DNA of 43,979 nucleotides from the NCBI GenBank assembly GCA_017965725.1, contig JAGCPK010000045.1, forward strand, positions 1-43,979, given 5' to 3'. The DNA is from Prevotella sp. (GTDB lineage Bacteria; Bacteroidota; Bacteroidia; Bacteroidales; Bacteroidaceae). Under the pieces are notes generated by a model. The model did no database searches. It worked only from the letters and a program-made list of their open reading frames with translations, and had not been told where the DNA came from. Of the stretch, positions 7,408 through 14,894 are shown piece after piece (within the stretch, counting starts at the first letter, position 1; each line of letters opens with the position of its first letter). Both the position numbers and the translations under genes were made by a program.

Positions 7408-8298
7408 ATGAAAAAGTTAAAGGTTTTATGTGCAGCAATGGTGCTAGTGGCTTCAGGCTGCGAGAGTGAGAAAAAGGAGTGTGTAACGGAGGATGTGACA
7501 GCCCCGGTGACGGTGAGCGTGAGCGGGTTCTCGGTAGAACAGGGAGACATCGCCGAGACACGAGCGACGACGGTCGGCGAGTACAACAACCTGAAAGCGT
7601 TGACGCTGGCGTTCTACAAGAGTGATGGGTCGCCGCAGTTCAAGGCGACGCAGTACAAGAATGATGCGAGTACTTATGATACCTTTGGTGAGTTCTCGAC
7701 ATCGTTGCCGATTGGTCATTATACCATGGTTGTACTGGGATGCTCTTCGGAGAATGCTGCCGGAAACATCTTGCTGACGGGACTGACCTCTGCCGGTTAT
7801 GATGATTATGTTCGTGAGACGTTCAGTGCCAGTCAGGCGGTAACGGTCAGCAACAGCAGTGCACAGAACCTGAGCATCACGCTGAACCGTATCATGGCGA
7901 AGGTGAAGGTTGTATCCACTGACGGGCGTACGGCTGATGTCCATGCTATCCGTACGACGTTCTCAGGCGGTAGTAAGGTCTTCGATCCGACCTCCGGTCT
8001 TGCCACAGACAACCACGGCATCGTCAACACCGTGGTGACCAATGCCCCCATTGGCAACACGACGGTTATCGGTAACGGGGTGTTCCTCCTCTCTGACGAG
8101 CAGACGATGGATGTGACTGTTGAGACACTGGATGCAGACGAGCATGTGCTCTTCAGCAAGACCTTGTCAAACGTGCCTCTGAAACGGAATCGAGAGACGA
8201 CATTGACAGGGGCGATGTACGCTGTGCCTGTTGATGCTTCTGCCGGATCTTTTCTGGTGAATTCTGATTGGCTGGAAGGGAACAGTATTAACTTCTGA
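7408..8298 (+). CDS. FimB/Mfa2-like fimbrial-subunit lipoprotein
   Basis: 296 residues from the ATG at 7408; the frame is open further upstream but the promoter at 7326-7357 places the start here. The signal peptide MKKLKVLCAAMVLVASGC ends in a lipobox with Cys18 as the lipidated residue. The mature part is rich in beta strands, with ETRATTVGEYNNLKALTLAFYK and LPIGHYTMVVLGCSS, the pattern of the Bacteroidales FimB/Mfa2 proteins that anchor or cap fimbriae or act as fimbrillin-like subunits. It is a lone gene with no fimbrial operon visible. A perfect terminator follows. Confidence 0.75.
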   Translation: MKKLKVLCAAMVLVASGCESEKKECVTEDVTAPVTVSVSGFSVEQGDIAETRATTVGEYNNLKALTLAFYKSDGSPQFKATQYKNDASTYDTFGEFSTSLPIGHYTMVVLGCSSENAAGNILLTGLTSAGYDDYVRETFSASQAVTVSNSSAQNLSITLNRIMAKVKVVSTDGRTADVHAIRTTFSGGSKVFDPTSGLATDNHGIVNTVVTNAPIGNTTVIGNGVFLLSDEQTMDVTVETLDADEHVLFSKTLSNVPLKRNRETTLTGAMYAVPVDASAGSFLVNSDWLEGNSINF

Positions 8299-8316
8299 AG
8301 GTAGGATGTGTCTCGG

Positions 8317-8350
8317 AAATGCAAAATAAATCCGCATTTATTTTGCATTT
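8317..8350. terminator. Perfect 14-bp terminator hairpin
   Basis: AAATGCAAAATAAA (8317-8330) pairs perfectly with 8337-8350 around a six-base loop (TCCGCA). It ends the fimbrial lipoprotein transcript and abuts the next promoter. Confidence 0.8.
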
Positions 8351-8352
8351 CA

Positions 8353-8384
8353 CTTGTTTTTTTGCTTACTTATTTGTACCTTTG
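8353..8384 (+). promoter_or_regulatory. Promoter (-33 CTTG, -7 TACCTTTG) of the UDP-glucose dehydrogenase gene
   Basis: CTTG at 8353-8356, 20-base spacer, TACCTTTG at 8377-8384; start codon at 8411. Confidence 0.75.
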
Positions 8385-8410
8385 CAGCCAAATATATTAA
8401 TAAAGGTATT

Positions 8411-9724
8411 ATGAATATTGCAATTGTAGGAACGGGCTATGTGGGCCTGGTAAGTGGTACGTGCTTCGCCGAGATGGGAGCACATGTGACATGCGTCGAT
8501 GTAGATGCAAAGAAAATCGAGAAACTTAAGAACGGCATCATGCCTATCTATGAGCCCGGTCTGGAGGAGTTGGTGAAGCGGAACGTGGAGTTTGAACGTC
8601 TGCAGTTCACGACCGACCTGACCGAGGTGCTCGACGATGTGGAGGTGGTGTTCTCGGCAGTGGGTACACCGCCTGACGAGGACGGCTCGGCTGACTTGAA
8701 ATACGTGTTGGCAGTGGCCCGTCAGTTCGGTCAGAACATCCATAAATACACCATCCTGGTGACGAAATCGACGGTGCCCGTCGGCACCGCCAAAAAGGTG
8801 AAGGCTGCTATCCAGGAGGAACTGAACAAGCGTGGTGTGGACGTGCCCTTTGATGTGGCCTCGAACCCGGAGTTCCTGAAGGAGGGTGCTGCCATCAAGG
8901 ACTTTATGAGTCCTGACCGTGTGGTGGTGGGTACCGAGAGCGAGAAGGCTAAGGAGGTGATGACGCGTCTGTACCGTCCGCTGATGCTCCAGAACTTCCG
9001 CGTCATCTTCATGGATATCCCCTCTGCCGAGATGACGAAATATGCTGCCAATGCGATGCTGGCCACACGTATCTCGTTTATGAACGACATCGCCAACCTG
9101 TGTGAGCGTGTCGGTGCAAACGTGGATAATGTGCGCAAGGGTATCGGTACGGACTCACGTATCGGCTCTAAGTTCCTCTATGCCGGTTGCGGCTATGGCG
9201 GCAGTTGCTTCCCGAAGGATGTGAAGGCCCTGATGCACACGGGTATCGACAATGACTACCACATGGAGGTGATCGAGGCCGTGGAGCGTGTCAACGAGAA
9301 GCAGAAGAGCATCGTCTATGATAAGATTATCAAGGCTGCAGGTGATGTGAAGGGTAAGACGATTGCCATCCTCGGTCTGGCCTTTAAGCCTGAGACGGAT
9401 GACATGCGTGAGGCTCCGGCACTGGTGGTCATTGAGAAACTGCTTGCCGATGGCGCCACCATCCGCGTGTTTGACCCCATCGCCATGGATGAGTGTAAGC
9501 GTCGCATCGGCGATGCTGTGGTGTATTGCAAGAACATGTACGACGCTGCGGACGGGGCTGACGTCTTTGCCCTGATGACGGAGTGGAGACAGTTCCGTAT
9601 GCCTTCGTGGAATGTCGTCAAGAAGGTGATGACGGGCAATGTAGTCGTGGATGGACGTAACATCTACGACCGGGCTGAACTCGAGGAACAAGGGTTCGTT
9701 TACACCAGAATAGGAGAACAATAA
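8411..9724 (+). CDS. ugd: UDP-glucose 6-dehydrogenase
   Basis: 437 residues. It oxidises UDP-glucose to UDP-glucuronate with two NAD. The N-terminus has the dinucleotide-binding motif MNIAIVGTGYVG; the active-site motif GYGGSCFPKD places the nucleophile at Cys266; the C-terminal domain begins about KTIAILGLAFKPETDDMRE. Length is normal for the family. The start at 8411 follows the promoter; an in-frame extension to 8354 overlaps the promoter and is rejected. It leads a group of sugar-nucleotide genes, next to an epimerase that uses its product. Palindromic copy B lies just after the stop. Confidence 0.95.
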   Translation: MNIAIVGTGYVGLVSGTCFAEMGAHVTCVDVDAKKIEKLKNGIMPIYEPGLEELVKRNVEFERLQFTTDLTEVLDDVEVVFSAVGTPPDEDGSADLKYVLAVARQFGQNIHKYTILVTKSTVPVGTAKKVKAAIQEELNKRGVDVPFDVASNPEFLKEGAAIKDFMSPDRVVVGTESEKAKEVMTRLYRPLMLQNFRVIFMDIPSAEMTKYAANAMLATRISFMNDIANLCERVGANVDNVRKGIGTDSRIGSKFLYAGCGYGGSCFPKDVKALMHTGIDNDYHMEVIEAVERVNEKQKSIVYDKIIKAAGDVKGKTIAILGLAFKPETDDMREAPALVVIEKLLADGATIRVFDPIAMDECKRRIGDAVVYCKNMYDAADGADVFALMTEWRQFRMPSWNVVKKVMTGNVVVDGRNIYDRAELEEQGFVYTRIGEQ

Positions 9725-9731
9725 GTGTAAG

Positions 9732-9812
9732 GACAGTGATGTTCCTTTAAGAAAACATTCCGCACGAGGAGGAACGACGAGCCAGGACGTTTTCGAAAGG
9801 AATATCACTGTC
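9732..9812 (+). repeat. Palindromic element copy B (short form), possible terminator
   Basis: Core 9752-9793 (42 bp) runs from AAAACATTCCGCACGAGG to GAGCCAGGACGTTTT. Arms 9732-9748 and 9796-9812 pair at 16 of 17 positions. A TCTTTTTA tract overlaps its end, so it could end or weaken the ugd transcript. No other promoter is evident before the epimerase at 9834. Confidence 0.85.
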
Positions 9813-9833
9813 TTTTTACAAAGAGATATTTGT

Positions 9834-10904
9834 ATGGATAGAGAAAATAAGACTGTTCTTGTGACGGGGGGAGCGGGATTTATCGGCTCCAACCTGATAA
9901 AACGGTTGTTTACGGAAAAAGTGTATCAGACAATTGTCAATATTGACAATCTGAACGACTATTACGACGTTTCGTTGAAGGAATGGCGTTTGAAAGAACT
10001 CGAAGGACTTGTTCCCGAGGATATCAACTATACTTTCGTGAAAGGCGATCTCGCAGACAAGGCAACAATCGACGGGATCTTCGAGCAATATCAGCCGCAG
10101 GTGGTGGTGAATCTGGCTGCACAGGCGGGCGTGAGGTATTCGATTACGAATCCCGATGCCTATATCATGAGTAACATGATGGGATTCTACAATATCCTCG
10201 AGGCATGCAGGCACAATCCTGTGGAGCATCTGGTATATGCCTCGTCATCGAGCGTCTATGGCGGTAATAAGAAAGTGCCATTCTCGACTGACGACCGCGT
10301 GGATAACCCCGTCTCGCTTTATGCGGCTACCAAGAAGAGCAACGAACTGTTTGCGCATTGCTACTCGAAACTGTATAATATTCCAACGACAGGTCTGAGA
10401 TTCTTTACCGTCTATGGTCCTGCCGGAAGACCTGACATGGCGTATTTCGGGTTTACCGACAAACTGCTGAAGGGCGAGACCATCCAGCTCTTCAACTATG
10501 GTAACTGTCGTAGGGACTTTACTTATGTGGATGACATCGTGGAGGGTATTGTGCGCGTGATGAAGGGGGCCCCCTCTAAACAGACTGGTGAGGATGGCCT
10601 GCCTGTGCCGCCATACGCCATCTATAACATCGGGGGCGGTCAGCCAGAGAACCTGTTGGACTTTGTGCAGATCCTGCAGGAGGAACTGGTCCGCGCCGGG
10701 GTGTTGCCTCAGGACTTCGATTTCGAGGCGCATAAGAAACTGGTGCCCATGCAGCCCGGGGATGTGCCAACGACATACGCGGATGCCACTGCCTTAGAAC
10801 GGGATTTCGGGTTCACACCGAAGATCACGTTGAGAGAAGGACTGAGGAAGTTTGCGGAGTGGTACGCTGCGTTTTATTCATTAAACAACAAAGCTGAAAG
10901 ATGA
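9834..10904 (+). CDS. UDP-glucuronate 4-epimerase-like SDR protein
   Basis: 356 residues of the extended short-chain dehydrogenase type. NAD-binding motif GGAGFIG (residues 12-18), SSSSVYG, and the catalytic YAATK with Tyr163 and Lys167. The sequence NYGNCRRDFTYVDDIVEGIVR is typical of uronate and UDP-sugar 4-epimerases. Following ugd, the likely reaction is UDP-glucuronate to UDP-galacturonate; this substrate is inferred from neighbourhood and family resemblance. Its last bases overlap the next start (ATGA, 10901-10904), so it is coupled with the kinase gene. Confidence 0.88.
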   Translation: MDRENKTVLVTGGAGFIGSNLIKRLFTEKVYQTIVNIDNLNDYYDVSLKEWRLKELEGLVPEDINYTFVKGDLADKATIDGIFEQYQPQVVVNLAAQAGVRYSITNPDAYIMSNMMGFYNILEACRHNPVEHLVYASSSSVYGGNKKVPFSTDDRVDNPVSLYAATKKSNELFAHCYSKLYNIPTTGLRFFTVYGPAGRPDMAYFGFTDKLLKGETIQLFNYGNCRRDFTYVDDIVEGIVRVMKGAPSKQTGEDGLPVPPYAIYNIGGGQPENLLDFVQILQEELVRAGVLPQDFDFEAHKKLVPMQPGDVPTTYADATALERDFGFTPKITLREGLRKFAEWYAAFYSLNNKAER

Positions 10905-12076
10905 TGAAGTGCGAAGAGAGATTTCTGGAGATCTACGGCCGTGAGGCGGAAGGGATGGCCTTCTGTCCTTATAGGATTTGTCCGATAGGCGCCCATTCCG
11001 ATCATAATCTGGGGAAGATTACGGGTCTGGCCATCAATAAGGGCATCCATATTGCCTATGCACCCAAACAAAATGGGGTGGTGGAGATGGCCTCCCTGCA
11101 GTTCCCCAAGCGTGCTCAGTGGCATATCGCCTCAGTACCGGCCCAGAAACAGTTGGACTGGGCTGACTACCTGCGCGGTGCCACCCTTTCACTCTCGAAG
11201 CAGCATAGGCTCTCCATAGGCCTCTGTGGTGTCATCGAGGGCAGTCTGCCCATTGGCGGTCTCTCGTCGAGTGCCGCGGTGATCATCAGTTTCCTGACAG
11301 CCTTGTGCAAGGTGAATGGCATTACGCTGAGTCAACAGGAGATCATCGATACGGCCTACGACGCAGAGTTGAACTATGTGGGAGTGAGTGTGGGTAAACT
11401 CGACCAGAGTTGTGAGGTGCTGAGCAAGAAGAACCATCTGCTCTATCTGGATACCAAGGACGGTCAGTACGAGTTGATCCCGCAGCATCCTGCGATGAAA
11501 CCCTATAAGATTGCCATCTTCTTCTCAGGACTGGAGCATAGTCTGGCCGGGTCGAAATACAACATGCGCGTAGATGAACTTCGCGCTGGCGTCTATGCCC
11601 TCCAGGCCTATGCCGGGATGGAATACGGGAAGTTTAATGAGGCCATGGCCCGCCATGTGCCTCGTGAGGTGTACGAGCAGTATAAGTCTCGTCTGCCCGA
11701 GCCTTGGGCAAAGCGCTGTGAACACTGGTACACGGAGTTTGAACGTGTGGAAAAGGGTGCAGAGGCCTGGCGCAGGGGCGACATCGAGACGTATGGCAGA
11801 CTCTCCTTCGAGTCTGGCTGGAGCAGTATCCACAACTGGGAGTCGGGGGCGCCTGAGCAGATCCGCCTCTATGAGATCATGACACAGACACCTGGCATCT
11901 ATGGGGGGCGTTTCAGCGGTGCTGGCTTCAAAGGCTGTTGCATGGCACTGATAGACCCGGCCTTCGAGGAAAGCATCTCGAAGCACGTGACGGAAGCCTA
12001 TCTGAAGGACTTCCCGCATCTCAAAGGGAAATACGATGTTTTCATCTGCGACAGTGCCAACGGTGTAATGTTATAA
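10901..12076 (+). CDS. Galactokinase-like GHMP sugar kinase
   Basis: 391 residues. CPYRICPIGAHSDHNLG corresponds to the galactokinase signature, LPIGGLSSSAAV is the GHMP ATP-binding motif, KLDQSCEVLS holds the likely catalytic Asp, and GRFSGAGFKGCCMAL is the C-terminal GHMP motif. It would phosphorylate a sugar at C1. Galactose is the default substrate, but the position between a uronate epimerase and a sugar-1-phosphate nucleotidyltransferase leaves open galacturonate or another sugar. It overlaps the epimerase gene by four bases and is followed after 10 bases by the transferase. Confidence 0.85.
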   Translation: MMKCEERFLEIYGREAEGMAFCPYRICPIGAHSDHNLGKITGLAINKGIHIAYAPKQNGVVEMASLQFPKRAQWHIASVPAQKQLDWADYLRGATLSLSKQHRLSIGLCGVIEGSLPIGGLSSSAAVIISFLTALCKVNGITLSQQEIIDTAYDAELNYVGVSVGKLDQSCEVLSKKNHLLYLDTKDGQYELIPQHPAMKPYKIAIFFSGLEHSLAGSKYNMRVDELRAGVYALQAYAGMEYGKFNEAMARHVPREVYEQYKSRLPEPWAKRCEHWYTEFERVEKGAEAWRRGDIETYGRLSFESGWSSIHNWESGAPEQIRLYEIMTQTPGIYGGRFSGAGFKGCCMALIDPAFEESISKHVTEAYLKDFPHLKGKYDVFICDSANGVML

Positions 12077-12086
12077 TGTTCATTTT

Positions 12087-12812
12087 ATGAAGTGTTTGAT
12101 TTTGGCAGCGGGGTACGCCACAAGACTTTACCCCTTGACAGAGAACTTCCCCAAGCCATTGTTGGAAGTGGGTGGTAAAACCATTCTGGACTGGTTGATC
12201 GACGATCTGAACCAGACAGGCCTGATTGACGAGTATGTGGTGGTGAGCAACCATAAGTTCGCACATATCTTTGAGGCATGGGCCAGCGAAAGGCAACATA
12301 TCAGCGTGGTGGATGATGGTACCAGTACCAATGAAACACGTTTGGGTGCCGTCAGGGATATCCAACTGGGTATTGAGGCCAGGGACATCCATGATGACCT
12401 GCTTGTCATGGCTGGTGACAACCTGCTGGAATTTAGTCTGAAGGGCTTCCTGGATTACGCCATGGAGAAAGGTACCACTTGTATCATGCGCTATTATGAG
12501 GCCAATGAACAGCGACTCCATAAATGTGGCGTGGCAGAGGTTGATGAAGACGGTCTCATCCTGTCGATGGAAGAGAAACCTGCCCAGCCTAAGAGCAACT
12601 GGTGTTGTCCACCTTTCTATTATTATAGGAAAGAAGACCTGAAACTGTTTGAACAGGGTATTGCCGAAGGTTGTGGCATTGACGCCCCCGGCAGTTTTAT
12701 TGCATGGCTTTCAGGGAAGGTGAAGGTTCATGCTTGGGAGATGCCGGGAAAGCGGTATGACATCGGTAATTTGGAGAGTTATGAGGCTGTGAAAGAATCT
12801 TGGAGAAGATAA
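12087..12812 (+). CDS. Sugar-1-phosphate nucleotidyltransferase
   Basis: 241 residues. The N-terminal signature LAAGYATRLYPLTENFPKPLL is that of NTP-transferase enzymes, with the Lys of PKPLL binding phosphate, and VMAGDNLLEF supplies the metal-binding Asp. It would join the product of the upstream kinase to a nucleotide to give an NDP-sugar. The nucleotide and sugar cannot be told from sequence. The protein is compact, lacking the C-terminal beta-helix of the larger enzymes. Confidence 0.85.
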   Translation: MKCLILAAGYATRLYPLTENFPKPLLEVGGKTILDWLIDDLNQTGLIDEYVVVSNHKFAHIFEAWASERQHISVVDDGTSTNETRLGAVRDIQLGIEARDIHDDLLVMAGDNLLEFSLKGFLDYAMEKGTTCIMRYYEANEQRLHKCGVAEVDEDGLILSMEEKPAQPKSNWCCPPFYYYRKEDLKLFEQGIAEGCGIDAPGSFIAWLSGKVKVHAWEMPGKRYDIGNLESYEAVKESWRR

Positions 12813-12834
12813 TATACAAAAAACTGACGTAAAA

Positions 12835-12866
12835 TTTGGTTTGTACCCAAATTTTTCTTACTTTTG
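12835..12866 (+). promoter_or_regulatory. Promoter (-33 TTTG, -7 TACTTTTG) of the CapD-like gene
   Basis: TTTG at 12835-12838, 20-base spacer, TACTTTTG at 12859-12866; start codon at 12891. Confidence 0.8.
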
Positions 12867-12890
12867 CAGCGAAATTGAAACATTTGGTAT

Positions 12891-14825
12891 ATGAAGAATC
12901 CGTTTGATAAGGTATTAAACTGGTACTTTTCGAAGAATTCGCTACCGTATTGGTGCATTTTCCTGATCGACTGTGCCATCGTGGTGTTTAGTGGATTCTT
13001 GGTTTTCTGGATTTTCAATGACGCGGAGAAAGTATTTGAAAACACACTACAGATTCTCAATACGATGGTGTGTTTCGTCTTGCTGTGCATCCCCGGTTTC
13101 AGGATCTTCCATACCTATTCGGGATTCATGCGCTACTCCTCGTTTGTCGATCTGATGCGCGTGGTATATGGCAATCTCGTCACATTGGCGCTGGTGCTGC
13201 TGGCACAGTTTGCCATGAGTTATCTGCCAAAAGATATCTTCATACACTTCAACACGACGAGTCTCTGTCTGATTCTGATTATCAGTACACTACTCATGTG
13301 GGCTTTGCGTGTCTTTGTGAAGACCCTCTACGATGTGGCTTTCTCTAATACCCGTGCCGTCAGGGTGCTCATCTACGGTGCCATGCGAGGTGGTGTCGGT
13401 CTGGCCAAGAATATCCAGAGTCAGCGTCCGAGGAAATTTGTGGTAAAAGGATTCATCACTCATTTCAAAAATGCCAAGCACCAGCAGATCATGGGCGAGA
13501 ACGTCTATTCTATAGATGAGGACATTGCCGATATTATCATTAAGAATGATATCGAGGGTGTGCTGGTATCGCCTTACCGTGTGGACGAGTTCCGTAATAA
13601 CCAGGAGATTCAGGATAAGATTATCAGTGCCGGTGCCAAGATCTATATGGCCCAGAATGCCCGGGAGATGAATTCGGGTGAGGAGGATATCTCCTCAGAG
13701 GATTTCGGAAACATGCAACTTCGCGAGGTCTCTGTGGAAGAACTTCTGCCGCGTTCTGAGATCCGCGTCGATCTGAAGTCGGTGGAGGAGTTGTTGAAAG
13801 GACGGCGCGTCCTCATCACCGGTTCGGCAGGTTCCATCGGCTCTGAATTGGTGCGTCAGGTGGCACGGTTCCATCCTGCTGCCATGATGCTCATCGACCA
13901 GGCGGAGACCCCTCAGCACGATATCCGTCTGATGATGGCGAAAGATTTCCCGGATATCCCTGCAGAAGCGGTCGTGACCAGCATCAGTCGTCTGACACGT
14001 ATGGATGCTGTGTTTAGGACCTTCCGTCCTGACTATGTGTTCCATGCCGCTGCCTATAAGCACGTGCCGATGATGGAGGACAACCCCTCGGAGGCGGTGA
14101 TGAATAATATCTATGGCACGAAGATCATCGCAGACCTGTCCGTGAAATATGGTGTCAGCAAGTTCGTCATGGTCTCTACCGACAAGGCCGTGAACCCCAC
14201 CAATGTGATGGGTTGTTCGAAACGTATCTGTGAGATCTACGTGCAGAGTCTCGACCAGGCCATCAAACAGAAGAAATCAGCCAAGACACAGTTTGTGACC
14301 ACACGTTTCGGCAATGTGTTGGGCTCAAACGGATCAGTCATCCCATTGTTCCGTGAACAGATCAAGAACGGTGGTCCTGTGACGGTCACTGACGAGCGTA
14401 TCGTCCGATTCTTCATGCTGATACCCGAGGCTTGTAAGTTGGTGCTGGAGGCTGGTACGAAGGGTAATGGCGGTGAGATCTTCGTGTTTGACATGGGTAA
14501 ACCTGTGAAGATTGCCGACCTGGCTAAGCGCATGATCAAACTGTCTGGCGCCAAGAACGTAGAGATTAAGTTCACTGGTCTGCGACCGGGTGAGAAACTC
14601 TATGAGGAGGTGCTCAATGAACTGGAGGGTACCAAACCGACATTCCATGAGAAGATCCGTATTGCGGAGGTGCGAGAGCATGACTTTGAGGAGGTCAGCA
14701 AGGATATCAATGAGTTGATTGAGATCTCGAAGTTGTATAATGATATGGATACGGTTCGGAAAATGAAGGAGATTGTTCCGGAATATAAATCGAACAATTC
14801 CATTTATGAGGAATTAGACAAATAG
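12891..14825 (+). CDS. Membrane-bound NDP-sugar epimerase/dehydratase (CapD/FlaA1 family)
   Basis: 644 residues. Four hydrophobic segments lie in roughly the first 135 residues, followed by a nucleotide-binding domain (VRVLIYGAMRGGVGLA) and then the SDR catalytic domain with GSAGSIGSEL near residue 311. The segment STDKAVNPTNVMGCSKR (about 429-445) shows the family's replacement of the usual catalytic Tyr by Met in MxxxK. Enzymes of this group (WbpM, PglF) are UDP-GlcNAc 4,6-dehydratases for surface polysaccharide or glycoprotein glycans. It has its own promoter and ends at tandem hairpins. Confidence 0.9.
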   Translation: MKNPFDKVLNWYFSKNSLPYWCIFLIDCAIVVFSGFLVFWIFNDAEKVFENTLQILNTMVCFVLLCIPGFRIFHTYSGFMRYSSFVDLMRVVYGNLVTLALVLLAQFAMSYLPKDIFIHFNTTSLCLILIISTLLMWALRVFVKTLYDVAFSNTRAVRVLIYGAMRGGVGLAKNIQSQRPRKFVVKGFITHFKNAKHQQIMGENVYSIDEDIADIIIKNDIEGVLVSPYRVDEFRNNQEIQDKIISAGAKIYMAQNAREMNSGEEDISSEDFGNMQLREVSVEELLPRSEIRVDLKSVEELLKGRRVLITGSAGSIGSELVRQVARFHPAAMMLIDQAETPQHDIRLMMAKDFPDIPAEAVVTSISRLTRMDAVFRTFRPDYVFHAAAYKHVPMMEDNPSEAVMNNIYGTKIIADLSVKYGVSKFVMVSTDKAVNPTNVMGCSKRICEIYVQSLDQAIKQKKSAKTQFVTTRFGNVLGSNGSVIPLFREQIKNGGPVTVTDERIVRFFMLIPEACKLVLEAGTKGNGGEIFVFDMGKPVKIADLAKRMIKLSGAKNVEIKFTGLRPGEKLYEEVLNELEGTKPTFHEKIRIAEVREHDFEEVSKDINELIEISKLYNDMDTVRKMKEIVPEYKSNNSIYEELDK

Positions 14826-14853
14826 ATTTATCCCGCTTCCCGGCGGGATAAAT
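14826..14853. terminator. Terminator of the CapD-like gene
   Basis: ATTTATCCCGC (14826-14836) pairs perfectly with 14843-14853 around TTCCCG, followed by TATTTTA. It sits between convergent genes. Confidence 0.8.
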
Positions 14854-14857
14854 TATT

Positions 14858-14873
14858 TTAAGGGAACCCTTAA
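14858..14873. terminator. Second small hairpin between convergent genes
   Basis: TTAAGGG (14858-14864), AA, CCCTTAA (14867-14873). On the minus strand it follows the addB stop and precedes the larger hairpin. Confidence 0.45.
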
Positions 14874-14894
14874 GATTCTTTCTAGCAGGACTCG

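Noticed and set aside
8354..8410. Upstream extension of UDP-glucose dehydrogenase
   Set aside because: It covers the promoter; the conserved N-terminus begins at 8411.
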